From contig CM060495.1 of NCBI GenBank assembly GCA_030544225.1, positions 1,922,001-1,986,000 of the forward strand: DNA of 64,000 nucleotides, read 5' to 3'. Within the stretch, counting starts at the first letter, position 1, and each line of letters opens with the position of its first letter. The notes beneath the pieces are model-generated. The model saw only the letters and a list, made by a program, of their open reading frames with translations, was not told where the DNA came from and made no database searches. Of the stretch, positions 1 to 10,156 are shown in pieces. The position numbers and the translations under genes were made by a program. The stretch is from Skeletonema marinoi (lineage: Eukaryota; Bacillariophyta; Thalassiosirophyceae; Thalassiosirales; Thalassiosiraceae).

Positions 1-350
1 CCACTGCTGGATCTTTCCTTACCATTGCCTCTGAAGAGGTTGAATTCCAAGCATACTTTGGTGAGCTTCCAGATTTCATCAGTGGGAGTGCAAATATTAA
101 TGGGGATGATGCTATTGAGCTCTTCTTCAATGGACAAGTAATTGATATTTATGGGGATGTCAATGTTGCAGGTGGAGAATGGAATTATATGGACGGATGG
201 AGTTATCGTAATGATGATTCGAGTCCAAGTGCTGTGTTCAACATTGCTGATTGGACAGTGAGTGGTTTGAATGCTGCTGATTCGTGCGCAGTAAACGGTG
301 CTTGTGCGAGTGTCTTCCCATTCCACAGTTACACATATAAAGCTATGTAG
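1..350 (+). CDS. Secreted lamin-tail-domain-like protein, 3' end only
   Basis: The gene starts outside the window. The frame is open from base 3 to the TAG at 348-350, giving the last 115 residues or so. The segment reads GDDAIELF, VIDIYGDV, MDGWSYRN and FNIADWTVSG, a pattern like the lamin-tail (LTD) beta-sandwich attached to bacterial extracellular nucleases and surface proteins, where 'GDDA..L..NG.VID..G' and 'W..GW.Y.R' recur. Two Cys near the end suggest an oxidised, extracellular protein. The catalytic or main part, if any, is not in view, so the overall role cannot be told. The family call rests on motif likeness only. Confidence 0.6.
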   Translation, partial: TAGSFLTIASEEVEFQAYFGELPDFISGSANINGDDAIELFFNGQVIDIYGDVNVAGGEWNYMDGWSYRNDDSSPSAVFNIADWTVSGLNAADSCAVNGACASVFPFHSYTYKAM

Positions 351-418
351 GGAAATGTAGGATAGGACCTAAGTATATATCTGTAACCAATCTCTCAATT
401 TCAATCAACTCCACTCAG

Positions 419-1602
419 CTATTGGCAAGTCACATTGCCATTCACAATACCTTCAATAGCTTTCTCAGTTTCATACATGAATTTCCTTTGCTTCTCAAGA
501 AGGCCAGCGCAAGCAGGAGGTGATGAACTTTCGCTTCCGCCATATTGAGAGCACACCTCCGCAGCAACTGCGTCAGCCCAGAATCCTGATAGCACCGGAG
601 CGTCACCGTTGACGAGGATTGTTGGAGTACCTGGATGATCGAATGTATTCTTGGCCATTTGTAAAAGAGCCTCTTCGCCATCGCTACCCTCATAACATTC
701 AAGCAACTCGGATATCTTATCTTGATAGAATGAGCCTTCCTCCTCAGCACACTTCGCTGCAGTCTCAGCTGTGTTAGAATCAAACGGAGAACCATACTCA
801 GCTTCTGTGCATACTAGAAAAGGCCAGAACGGCTGCCAGTTGTCATAGCCAGCCACTTTCTGGGCACAAGCTTGCATCTTGTTATACTCCATTTCCTTGG
901 GCCCATGCTGCGTGACGATAGGTCCAGGCCCAAAGCAGTCATCCATTGGATCGGCGGTATTGATGCAGCTGTTTGCCCAGCAGTGGCGAGTATCGGCATT
1001 GTAGTTCAGATTATATCCCGATGTGGTTTGACTGAGTGACGAAAATGAGGCAGGCGAAGCGTACAAATGTTACTCGATTAGCGATCAAATCAAAACCTTA
1101 CACTTCTTCATCATTTTCCAAGCGAGCAAATTCTTACTTGATTGTTCCTGTGCCTCCACATTTTTTAGTTACAAAATAATGATTACCGAAACTGTTAATA
1201 TGTTATAGTGATGTGCAAAATAAGAGAGTGAGCGAATCTTGTGCAGTTAAAAATGAGAGTATGTTATGTACACACACCCTCATTATGTGCAACACATATT
1301 TACCTGAACTGCCGCACATTGATAATATCTGCAAAGCCAGGCGATGTAATCATATCATTAAGTGGACCGGCTACCGATTCCTGACAATCTGGACAACCAG
1401 ATTCTGTTAAAATGATGAGATTGACTTTCCCTGTGGCTTCGGAGGTGGCGACTTCGACACTCTCAATGTTATGCTCTCTGACAACTACATCAGAGATCAG
1501 AACTGGTCCACGCAATTGCTGGTTTGTAACGGATATTTCAGCTTGGTTTTGTGCATAGACTATGAGAGGCATAAACAGTGTGAATGTTGTAGTTGCACGC
1601 AT
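419..1602 (-). CDS. GILT-like thiol reductase (gamma-interferon-inducible lysosomal thiol reductase family)
   Basis: Two exons, 1602-1304 and 1031-419, joined across a GTAAAT...CAG intron of 272 bp, give 303 residues. The N-terminus is a signal peptide (MRATTTFTLFMPLIVYAQ). C70-P-D-C73 in 'ILTESGCPDCQ' is the thioredoxin-like active site. It is followed by TQHGPKEMEYNKMQACA, the counterpart of the GILT signature CQHGxxEC.xNxxxxC with its first Cys replaced by Thr, and by 'TPTILVNG' near the C-terminus, the cis-Pro/substrate strand. GILT enzymes reduce disulfides of proteins in acidic endomembrane compartments; secretion or a vacuolar location is inferred. The start is the first ATG ahead of the hydrophobic leader. 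Confidence in the family is high, in its substrate nil. Confidence 0.85.
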
Positions 1603-1947
1603 CGTGTTGATTTGTAGAAGTGTTCTGTGTTCTTTGCTTTTGTAAATAATTTGTGGGACGAGTTGAAGCAAACGATCCAATCAACGAGCCAGTTAACCTA
1701 GAGGTAGGATTACATCAGCATGCACTCTAAAGCAGTTGGCGTTAGCGGAGTGGCGGCCCATAGCAAGCAAGGTGGCCAAAGTAAGTAGATAAGTCAAGAG
1801 GTGCGCGATGGACGATGTGTTGCTTGGAACAAAATGCACGAAGAAAATAAAAGGTGGAAACGAGAAGCGAAACGCGCTCGGGAAGCAAGCACTTTGGTAG
1901 GTACATGTGGTATCGTGATGGCAGTAGGTCTTCTTGATGTTTATCAT
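1603..1947. other. Intergenic, 345 bp
   Basis: This stretch separates the 5' end of the GILT-like gene from the 3' end of the plastid membrane protein gene. No convincing coding frame, repeat or RNA gene was seen; it should hold the GILT gene promoter. Confidence 0.5.
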
Positions 1948-3336
1948 CTATTCTTCAACCCTGTCAGCAAGAGGCACATAGTTCTTGATGAGCAATCCAA
2001 AGACAAGAACTCCCATTTCGGTTCCGAGTACATCGTGGCAGATGTGGTAGATGTAGTTGAGATTGGTCAATTGCTTGACGCCATCGACTACCTCAGCATT
2101 TCCATATTGGACATTGTTAAGCAATGCAATGAAACCAAGGTTGACTCCGATGCAGAAAAAAGGAACCCATAGCATTTTGTTTCCGAAAATTTCTTTGCCA
2201 CGGCGGGTAATTTCCAGGAAGGTGGCACTCATGCCGATGTAAAGAGGAATCTTTGCACTCGATGCCCCATCTGCAAAAAAGTCGGCGAGGAAGGCGGGGT
2301 ATGGCTCACCCTACATTTGCGCGGAATTACATTTGCGCGGAATGAAAAGCTGTTAGGTTCGTGTCGATGTATAAACTTTTTGTGTACACAAAATGCATAA
2401 CGTACCACTTGCGCTGCGTTTCCGAATGGGTATAGCACGGTTGCACCTGCTAGGATGCCTCCGAAAATCAAGTCAAAGATAGCAATATTCTTGAAGCCGT
2501 CGGCCCAAAGAGCAAATCCAGAGATCAAGAAAAAGTAAAACCCGAAATTCAATACATGGAAGTTATTTTCATAATACCTGAAACATAAATGATAAGTAAG
2601 CAGAGTGAGATGGGACGGACGGGCACACATTGCGCATCTAAGCAGCTTATAATCTTCTTTTTCCTTACCAACTATCGGCAACGTGCCATCCAAACTCCAA
2701 GGACAAGCCGAATCCTATGCATGCCATCGCCATTTGCACTTAAAAAATGAAGCAAAATCACATTGCTTGAGCTCTCGAACGTTAGAAACAACAGCAAAGA
2801 AAATGATCAATACAAAACTTACTGATAAAGGGGTTGAAACCCTCGAAATCTTTCTGGATGGTTGGTCCGACTTCACTGACCTGCTTAGAGACCCATGGCA
2901 AGAGAACGAATGGAATGACGTGCGTCAATACAAGCAGAAATGAAATGATTTCATGTTCTGAGAAATACGTCGCGAAGTCATAGTACGACGCATCGCAAAT
3001 GGTCGATCCTCCTGGACCTCCGTTAAGGCATGGAGTGTTCAGATAAATCTGCAGCCTTTGCATTACGTAAGCAAAGCTAAGCAGTGAGGACCCAATTAAG
3101 GCGATGGTACTCGTTGGCACATCGTTCTTCGTTCTCATAGTCTCGTCTACGTAGAAATCGATAGGAGTGTCATTACTCTTGCCGACCAAATTGAGAGAGT
3201 GCTCGAAATGAGTGTGCTGAAAACCGACAGACTTTCTGGTAGGAACAATAGACGTCTTTGGTGGCGTGAAAGCGCCAACATGGGCAGAAGAAGCAATCAA
3301 CGCGAGGGTGAGGGATCTGGTGACAAACATGGTCAT
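1948..3336 (-). CDS. Unknown plastid-targeted multi-pass membrane protein
   Basis: Four exons (3336-2823, 2738-2669, 2577-2406, 2310-1948) with GTAAGT/GTAAGG/GTACGT donors join in frame to 372 residues. The leader MTMFVTRSLTLALIASSAHV ends in G-A-F-T-P-P, the ASAFAP-type signal/transit junction that sends diatom proteins to the plastid. The rest holds about six to seven hydrophobic spans, for example around LSFAYVMQRL, LTHVIPFVLLPW, NFGFYFFLISGFALW, FDLIFGGILAGATVLYPFG, and MLWVPFFCIGVNLGFIALL. A short luminal loop has two Cys (TPCLNGGPGGSTICD). I do not recognise a family. A second ATG six bases downstream is an alternative start. A thylakoid or envelope membrane role is inferred from targeting only. 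Confidence 0.75.
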
Positions 3337-3374
3337 GGTGCAAATTATTGGTGGGTTTGAATTATGTGACATGA

Positions 3375-3564
3375 GATGCCAGAGCCAACGAGCCGTGGAC
3401 TCAGGAGCATCTTGTGCAAGACAGGGGCAAGACAAAGGGGCAAGACACACCTTTCTCTTCGCACATCCACCCTATGTGGCATGATGGAAGATGCCAGAGC
3501 CAACGAGCCGTAGACTAGGAGCATCTTGTGCAAGACAAAGGGGCAAGACACACCTTTCTCTTCG
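3375..3564. repeat. Tandem direct duplication, offset 115 bp
   Basis: The stretch starting GATGCCAGAGCCAACGAGCC at 3375-3461 recurs at 3490-3564 with small gaps. It lies just upstream of the plastid membrane gene start at 3336, so it may duplicate promoter or 5'-UTR sequence. Confidence 0.8.
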
Positions 3565-4623
3565 GCAGTTGACACTGTCGTGTCCGGGATTTACTTTCTA
3601 CGTTCTACTTTCTATGCATGTGACAAGTGACACACGGACAGGAAATGACAAGTGACAATAGCTCTTGATATAGCCAATCTATCACGATTGCACCCCCAGA
3701 CCCCAGCAAACCAACAACCATCCTCAACGAATCAATGAAACACCTATCCATTCTGTTTTAATGGTTGGCGTTGGCGTTGGCGTTTGACGTTCTGCTCGAA
3801 GAATGTTCCATAAGATAAAAGTGAACACTGTATACTGAATTCAACTTGTGTGCTTCTAACATCCATATGCAACCATGAAACTTGAAACTTCCCCAACTCC
3901 ACGCCAGTACGTGCGCTTCATCTTCTCTTGCTGATGTGGCGAACCAGAGATTGCACATTGGACATAGACATAGCATATAGAAGCTCAATTATGGAGCATC
4001 TTTCCGTCAACGTCAAACATTTCCGAAGTAGTACGAGGGCACAAAATATGGCTAAAAGGAATACCAGAATCAATAAGGTGACATACTTCAAGATAAGCAA
4101 GATGAACGTCTTAGCATTCTTCTTCTTATCGTAATCGTAGCTTGGGTGCCTTGACGGGCTACAATGGATGGCAATTCAATCTGAGTGAACTCTTCTTGAT
4201 GGATACTTCTCGTCTCGCCTTAGTGATGAAGACCTTCTGAAGGAAACAACCCATGCATACTTTTATGAGAGGCATAATTTGGGATCAGTAGTAAGAGAAG
4301 CTCGTCATATTTGTAGATATCTTAGAGAGAGAGCGAGACCTACTTTCACTTGAACTTTGGGCACACATCATATGTAACAGTACTTTGTAGATACGGGAAA
4401 CGCCTGGTCCCGTCGGTAAAAAAGACCTATGTACAACTGTGGACTGAACAGTCACGTGTACGTGTTCCCAAAATCTGCGTCCACAAGAGAACCAACACAA
4501 CGCAACACGCAACAAGCCGACCTTCCTTCCGCGCCTCCATCTTCATCATAATCAATCAGTTGACACGCTCATCACTATCATTTACTGCTTTTGCACACTT
4601 CTTTAATCTACATCTACTCAAAT
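3565..4623. other. Intergenic with a possible minus-strand membrane-protein exon (3918-4158)
   Basis: Most of this 1.06 kb shows no gene. On the minus strand an acceptor-like TAG at 4159-4161 is followed by an open frame to a TGA at 3918-3920, coding about 79 residues. It begins PSRHPSYDYDKKKNAK, then has one strong hydrophobic span (LILVFLLAIFCALVLLRK) and a basic tail. It could be the last exon of a type I membrane protein or a relic; no upstream exon could be tied to it. A GTTGGC-type short repeat sits at about 3764-3785. Confidence 0.25.
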
Positions 4624-5122
4624 ATGACTCGTCTTGCTACTATCGCCGCCGTCACTCTTGTCGGAACTGCCAATGCTTTCACACGTGAGTTTCACCTACG
4701 CGGAATGGACATGTGAATATCGTTATATTTTTTATTGACGTCGACATTCCTCCGGCACCAAATTAACAACAACAATAATCAAACGACAATTGACAACACT
4801 CACTCACACCACCACTTTTCTTTTGTTAAATTCATTCAATCAATCACCTCTCTCTATTTTTCCTGCAGTCCCACAGAACAATATGATCGCATCACGATCA
4901 GCCCTTTCCATGGCAGATGACAAGAACCCCGTTGAACGTGGTGTGTCCATGGACCAAGACGGAAAGTCAAATGTATGGGCTATTGAGCCCAAGATGGAAA
5001 TTGAGAATAAGAGCTCTGAGGAGAAGACAGGAAGTGCTCTTTTGGCTGTCGGAGGTTTGGCTATTTTTGGTGCTATTGCGGCCGCTGCCTTGACTAATTT
5101 GCCTGATCCTAACCAGTTCTAA
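4624..5122 (+). CDS. Small plastid (probably thylakoid) membrane protein
   Basis: Two exons, 4624-4684 and 4869-5122, with a GTGAGT...CAG intron, encode 104 residues. Exon 1 codes exactly the signal peptide MTRLATIAAVTLVGTANAFT, ending in an A-F junction typical of diatom plastid preproteins. The mature part is acidic and polar, followed by one C-terminal hydrophobic segment (ALLAVGGLAIFGAIAAAAL) and the tail TNLPDPNQF. The architecture of one transmembrane helix and a short mature chain is like small photosystem or light-harvesting accessory subunits, but no specific subunit is recognised. The splice phase keeps the frame and removes an A/T-rich intron. Confidence 0.8.
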
Positions 5123-5452
5123 GTTGGTTGTTGGTTGAGAGTTATTAATTTCCCCGTTAATAGACGAGGAAAGAGGGGGGAGATGGAGGGGGTGTTGGTT
5201 TGCGGAAGGGGTCGATAGGATCATTGAGCTTGTAAATATTTCGAGGGACTGACCCACTCTCTCTAAGGGAGATGGATTTCACTGCCACATGCCGAGCAGC
5301 GGTTGTTGATCACTCTAACAACGACTTATTTCAATCGGGTGATCTTCTGATGCCGGACTAAGGGGCCCTGAAATACTTCATTATGCTTGCTGAAGTAATT
5401 GCTAGCAATCAAAGTTAATAATTTTTTCGTTATCTTAGCTATTGTCGTCGCT
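5123..5452. other. Convergent 3' flanks, 330 bp
   Basis: The two neighbouring genes end towards each other here. The only structure seen is a perfect 12-bp palindrome ATTGCTAGCAAT at 5398-5409 and a GTTGTT/AACAAC hairpin near 5302-5323; these may help transcript 3' ends. No gene. Confidence 0.4.
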
Positions 5453-6757
5453 TTATTCATCAAATAATGGAGTAGCACTCCACTTCCCCACAACAACCAT
5501 CTCTTCTGAATTGGTGTCTTGCATCCATGGGAATATGGACTGCTTCTTCTCTTTTACCGACACTGCCGCTAGGACAACACCTCGCTCTACGGTCATTAAT
5601 TCAGTGTCACCCGGGAAAATTCCCCAGCGCTTCTCGTCATTGAGTAGCTCCTCCGTAGTCGCTGCACGTCCAATCTTGATCGAAGGGCCACTTATCTTTG
5701 GTAACACACCTTCTACTTCTTTCCATCTTCTTCGACGTTCATCTCGCTCCATAACTAACGCAGCAATATCCTTGTAGGCAGCCGCAGTTTCTAACAGATC
5801 GCTCCCATCCAATCGTCTATCACCAGTATCATGATTCAACTGCTCTTCCAAAACTTGTTGTGATTGTTCTTTGGCATATTGATATGGTAATACAGTTTGT
5901 ATTCCCGATGCATATTGGGTAGTACGAAAGGTATTCGATTTTAATAAGAGAAGTTGATCCTCTGGGAAGGATATAGTATTACGTTCAATTGAATTAACGA
6001 GTTTGAGATACATACGGAGTGAGGATGCTTGTCCTGATAGTATTTTGGTGAAAGAAGGAAGGATAGGTGTGGGTGGTTCGTTTCTCCACAATCCCGGTGA
6101 GATTTGTACTCGTTGTTCTCCTTTATTATTGATGTATGTTGCATGATGGATTTGCTCATCATCACTTTCATCGTCATTAGTTTCCTTTGGTATGCATTGA
6201 ATAGAACCGGTTGGTTTGCCGCCCAGCCATGTCATTTCCACCGATGGATTGGCTTGACCCCTTCCATTCTTATCTGTACTGCTTGTTTCAGAGGAAATAA
6301 TAACTTCAAATGGAAGGATCAATCTACCCCCCTCAGCACCCCAATTATCTCCTAGTAGTTTGTGCAATTGTATTCTATTTTCATTTTGTTCTAATGATGA
6401 TGAATCTGTTTTCGGCTCGTCTACACCGAAATCTAATGTTAACTTCCATTTGCCTGGTGACCATGGCGACGGTGATGTGAGTTGTGATGACGATGAAATG
6501 GGAGATGATGACGAACACAACACATGTGTAGCTGTGCCTACGTGTTTTATTCTTCCTGAAAAGCTACCGCTGCAGCTATTATTTTTGCAACTACCTTGAT
6601 GATGATGTCGCAACAAACTAGGAGTAGATGATGATGGAATGAAAGTTGAAGTCAGATGACTCAACTTGTGAGCAAACACTACTTCATCTTGCGATATTAT
6701 GGCCACAATGATCACTGCGATGGTCCTCCAGAAACAACAAGCGGAAGAATGAAGCAT
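5453..6757 (-). CDS. Conserved-looking secretory/plastid protein of unknown function
   Basis: A single open frame of 434 residues starts at the first in-frame ATG (6757). The leader MLHSSACCFWRTIAVIIVAI is hydrophobic and runs to V-F-A-H-K-L, a plausible signal peptide, possibly followed by a transit peptide rich in Ser, His and Arg up to about residue 85. The core from WSPGKWKLTLDFGVDEP on is mixed alpha/beta, soluble and without Cys clusters. The repeated phrase pattern 'GRLILPFEVI', 'EMTWLGGKPTGSIQ' and 'GIFPGDTELMTVERGVV' suggests a beta-rich domain. It resembles no family I can name. A lumen or stroma location is possible from the leader. Confidence 0.7.
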   Translation of the reverse strand: MLHSSACCFWRTIAVIIVAIISQDEVVFAHKLSHLTSTFIPSSSTPSLLRHHHQGSCKNNSCSGSFSGRIKHVGTATHVLCSSSSPISSSSQLTSPSPWSPGKWKLTLDFGVDEPKTDSSSLEQNENRIQLHKLLGDNWGAEGGRLILPFEVIISSETSSTDKNGRGQANPSVEMTWLGGKPTGSIQCIPKETNDDESDDEQIHHATYINNKGEQRVQISPGLWRNEPPTPILPSFTKILSGQASSLRMYLKLVNSIERNTISFPEDQLLLLKSNTFRTTQYASGIQTVLPYQYAKEQSQQVLEEQLNHDTGDRRLDGSDLLETAAAYKDIAALVMERDERRRRWKEVEGVLPKISGPSIKIGRAATTEELLNDEKRWGIFPGDTELMTVERGVVLAAVSVKEKKQSIFPWMQDTNSEEMVVVGKWSATPLFDE

Positions 6758-7490
6758 CTTAAAATAAGGACGCGACGGGCCACACACCACCAAGCTAAGT
6801 AAAAGCACCCTGCCTTCCTGAGACAACGAACAAGATTTTGTACCAAGCAAGCTAGCAAGGCGTAAGGCGTTAAGGCGTCATCTGTCATGCAACATGCAAC
6901 ATCTCTCTCCGCTCTCTAAAAACCCTACTTACAAAATATACTCGTATGTTTGGAAAACAGTACACCAACTATGTATACTCTCTAAAATAATCTATCTATC
7001 TATGTATGTACAGAGGCCAACAACTTCGCGTACGTCAGGAATGTGTCAGAATTCGACTCTCTTCCTCTAAGTAAGTATGGAACACTGCAGATGGAAGATG
7101 CCGTACTTGTGTACCGTTCGGCTTTACAACTCTACGCTTTTCCTTTTTGGTGAGATTTGTAAATTAAGTGCCGGTACTGAAGAACATTTAAGCACCGCTA
7201 TTAACCCTAAATAAGTAACCAACCAACAGCAGGGATCACTCTACTCACGATGCAGCAAAAACGTCTAATAACGTGCACTTGTTGCAGAAGTGAACTCATA
7301 CTTTGTGCCAGAGGGAGCTCTAATGTAGGTCGTAATTGCTTTTGTCTTTAGTAGAATTAGAATTATCTTTAGTGATAATATTTGCATGCTGCTTAAAATG
7401 CTCCTTTCTCTTTTGTACAATGCATTTTCTATGGTACAATCGTAAGCATGAGTCCTGTTTGTGTTTGTGTTAAGTGTTGAACACGAGGAG
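6758..7490. other. Intergenic, 733 bp
   Basis: This holds the upstream region of the 434-residue protein gene and the 3' flank of the first cyclin. Only short TCTATCTATCTATG-type simple sequence (about 6990-7010) was noticed. No gene is supported. Confidence 0.4.
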
Positions 7491-8499
7491 TCAATAGTAA
7501 GCCACGTTCAGTGGAGAGATTGAGGCAGGATCAGGAGTGTCTTCTTGCACATAATAGTCGGGTTGGATGACTCTGGCATCAGTATCCGTATCACTGAATT
7601 CATCAAGGCCGGGTAGTTGAGGGCACAACCTCTTTAACGACAGTTGACATCGTGCTACAGCCGTTGAATCCATCGTCATTGTCATGGTTGGATCTGTCAT
7701 TAGTGCTTCAAAAGATTGATTCATATCGGGAGTGAGGATATGAGGGTTATCAGCAGTTATCTTCTCTTCGGCATTCTTGAGCGCTGCGTACGCTATGACA
7801 GAGGATGTAAAAGTTGCCAGCAACTCAGGTGAAAAGATGGCAAGTTCAACTTGATAGCGTGTAGCTTCGTATAGATACGACGTTGTTGTGGAACAACAGT
7901 CTCCCAAAGGATGCAGCTGAGAAAAGTTGATGGCAAATTGATGAAGAGTTGGCGGGTTAAGTCTCCAATCTAGTAATACGAGAATGTCCATCTCCATCTC
8001 ATATATTTCCTGCGGGTCTACGTGATCATAGAGAAGTCTAGCCAGAGCTTGGGAGCGGCTCTCAACAAGACAATTCTCCGACATGGAATGAAGCTTGATC
8101 GCAAGGAAGAGTGAAGTGACGGCTATAATCTGAAACTTGTCCTTAGTATGGACACCTTCGCAAGATGTTTGGCTCGAGATGTAACGATCGAAGTAGTAAA
8201 TAGCCACTCCTACCACCTCCCGATCGAAGTTGTAGTGATCGATGAATTCATAACACCTGTGCATAAAAAATAATGAAAAAGTTTCGTGAGCAAACACCTT
8301 CCCGTTAACACTGAAATGGATTAATATATACTGTTTAAGCTCACCAATCACAAATCTTATGACGCCAGTGGACCGATATAGAGTGGTGCCATTCCGGATG
8401 TATCTTATACCTGTAAGTAGATTGCTCCTTTCGGAATAGGCTGTCCAACTCTGCCATGGAAAAATTCCACCAAAGCTGCTGCTTCTCATGATATCCCAT
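7491..8499 (-). CDS. Diatom-type cyclin (dsCYC-like), copy 1
   Basis: Two exons, 8499-8345 and 8256-7491, give 306 residues; the intron splits the Trp codon of KICDW. The N-terminus MGYHEKQQLWWNFSMAELDSL and RKEQSTYRYK match the usual lead-in of diatom-specific cyclins. The cyclin box follows: WRHKICDW, CYEFIDHYNFDREVVGVAIY, YFDRYIS, and AVTSLFLAIKLHS; a second fold contains NPPTLHQFAINF. Cyclins of this type partner with cyclin-dependent kinases and in diatoms often link nutrients or light to cell-cycle entry. An in-frame stop lies upstream of the chosen ATG. The adjacent gene downstream in coordinate order (10157-11147) is a paralog with the same exon plan. Confidence 0.85.
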
Positions 8500-8890
8500 C
8501 GGATAGGTATGTCGATGCTGCAATGGAGTGACGCCTCGTGCAGTGATGAAGGACGAAGGAGATGGGGGAGTAGTAGTACAATATTATTACGTTGCCAATG
8601 CGAATATGTATTGTGTTGTTGAAGACGATAATAATTATGGGAGCGTGGTTGTTGCTTCTCTCCAAAAATCGTTCGGCCTTCTCTCCATTGCGTGCGTTGT
8701 TGGCAAGTGCAGGTGTGTCCGAGAGTCTGAATGAGGTGTTTGGCTACTTAGATACACATTTGTCTATGTTCCGTCTAAAGAGAAGGAAACCTCGAATCTT
8801 ACAATATTAGATAAGAAAGCGGTATTCTAAACGTCAATAATTACAGCATGTTTTCTGGTTTCGGGACAAGAAGAAAAAACATACACTAAA

Positions 8891-9033
8891 TGCGAACCGA
8901 CTTGGCCTTTTACTCATTGCAACACCTTGAAATGCGAACCGAATATGGCCTTTTGCCTCGAAGTGCGAACCGATTGTGGCCCTCTGTGAGAACTCTCTCA
9001 ACACGTTGCCTCGAATTGCGAACCGATAGAGGC
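8891..9033. repeat. Four copies of TGCGAACCGA...GGCC
   Basis: The decamer TGCGAACCGA followed 4-7 bases later by GGCC occurs at about 8891, 8933, 8964 and 9017. Spacing is irregular (roughly 30-55 bp). It lies 0.4-0.55 kb upstream of the cyclin copy 1 start codon. Confidence 0.75.
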
Positions 9034-9120
9034 CTTCTTGTCAGTCACGATTCATTTGTCCATCCGAGTCAATACCGACCCTGCCTCCTTGTGTATCTAA
9101 TTACTATAAAAAGCAAATTC

Positions 9121-9265
9121 CGCATTGTGGAATTGTAGCGTATGATTCCTACGTAGACCACCACGTAGCTACTCGCAATGTCTACGTAGGAATCATACGA
9201 CCACCACGTAGAAATTTCGCAATGTGGAATTGTAGCGTATAATTCCTACGTAGACCACCACGTAG
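9121..9265. repeat. Direct and inverted TACGTAG repeat cluster
   Basis: A 48-bp unit beginning CGCATTGTGGAATTGTAGCG at 9121-9168 recurs at 9218-9265. Between them, 9181-9197 is the exact inverse of 9141-9157 (TATGATTCCTACGTAGA), so the block can form a hairpin. Each arm carries the CCACGTAG/CTACGTGG core. Possible transcription factor sites or a small mobile relic. Confidence 0.75.
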
Positions 9266-9724
9266 AAAGTGGCCGATTGGGGAATCGTACATTGTGGGTC
9301 GATGTGAGTTGTAGAAGTAATTCTGACGTTGCAATACTAATTCAGTTGGTAAAATATCGTATGTAGTGACGTGGATATGGAAACATGAGCACCGCTGCGA
9401 CTGATTTCAGAGACAACTCGAATTTCCTCCATCCAAAGTTGAGTAAAACTGCATGCAGCATCAGATCAGAGCGAGCGTTGCATGTCCCTCAATCCCACAA
9501 ATGATGAGAAGCGAACGGCAAGTTAGAGACAGACGTGGTACCGCTACGTGTCCGATCGTGTAAATAAGTTGTGTCTGATCTGACGTCATTTTCATTATGT
9601 ATCAGAAAATCCAATGTGGGCTAGCGGACCGCGACAAGCCGGTCCGTTCTAGTATATCTCTAATTTTAGAACTACATAGATACTTACTTTACCCTTAACA
9701 AGCCTACGTACCACTACAGCCTAC

Positions 9725-10060
9725 TTATGTACTACCGACCAGATAGTATGGCGCTTCTTCTACAGCCTGCTGCCGCGTGCGGTAGATTCGGGATCTCTGC
9801 GTACAAGCGAAGAGGATAGCAGGGCGAAGACTATGGTGGATTGAAAATAGGATCAGAAGAGTGGTGAAGTAAGCCAGCCTTCGCAGATTCATGTGGAGAG
9901 GTAGTTGATTCGCCAAAGCACATGCTAGATTCCTTGCCAAGATTTGATGTATATCTACAAGCACAAGAGTAGTAGTATCATCCTCCTCTTCTTCGTTGTG
10001 TTCATACTTCAAAATGATGGTGATAGTGTGTTGCCAACAGATCAAACAAGACATAGACAT
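9725..10060 (-). CDS. Hypothetical small protein between the cyclins
   Basis: An ATG-started frame of 111 residues. It has an acidic run (HNEEEEDD), a hydrophobic stretch (LAYFTTLLILFSIHHSL) and a basic end. No family is recognised and no intron is evident. It could be chance, or a relic of the duplication that produced the two cyclins. Kept only as a tentative gene. Confidence 0.2.
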   Translation of the reverse strand: MSMSCLICWQHTITIILKYEHNEEEEDDTTTLVLVDIHQILARNLACALANQLPLHMNLRRLAYFTTLLILFSIHHSLRPAILFACTQRSRIYRTRQQAVEEAPYYLVGST

Positions 10061-10156
10061 TTACTAATTCCTAAATTACAATTCTACTCTCCATCTTCAA
10101 AGATTGTATAATCCTTTCCGTGGTATAATATATTCTTCATACGTATTGAGATGACA

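Larger units (their letters stand above)
8500..9724. other. Upstream region of cyclin copy 1, repeat-bearing
   Basis: About 1.2 kb with no supported gene. It carries two separate repeat clusters, listed on their own, and a GGACCG...CGGTCC inverted repeat near 9624-9644 with an 8-10 base loop. The position, upstream of a cyclin on the minus strand, makes a regulatory role possible. Confidence 0.4.

Noticed and set aside
442-795. Minus-strand frame overlapping the GILT-like gene
   Set aside because: It lies wholly inside the supported GILT exon in another frame and shows no motif.
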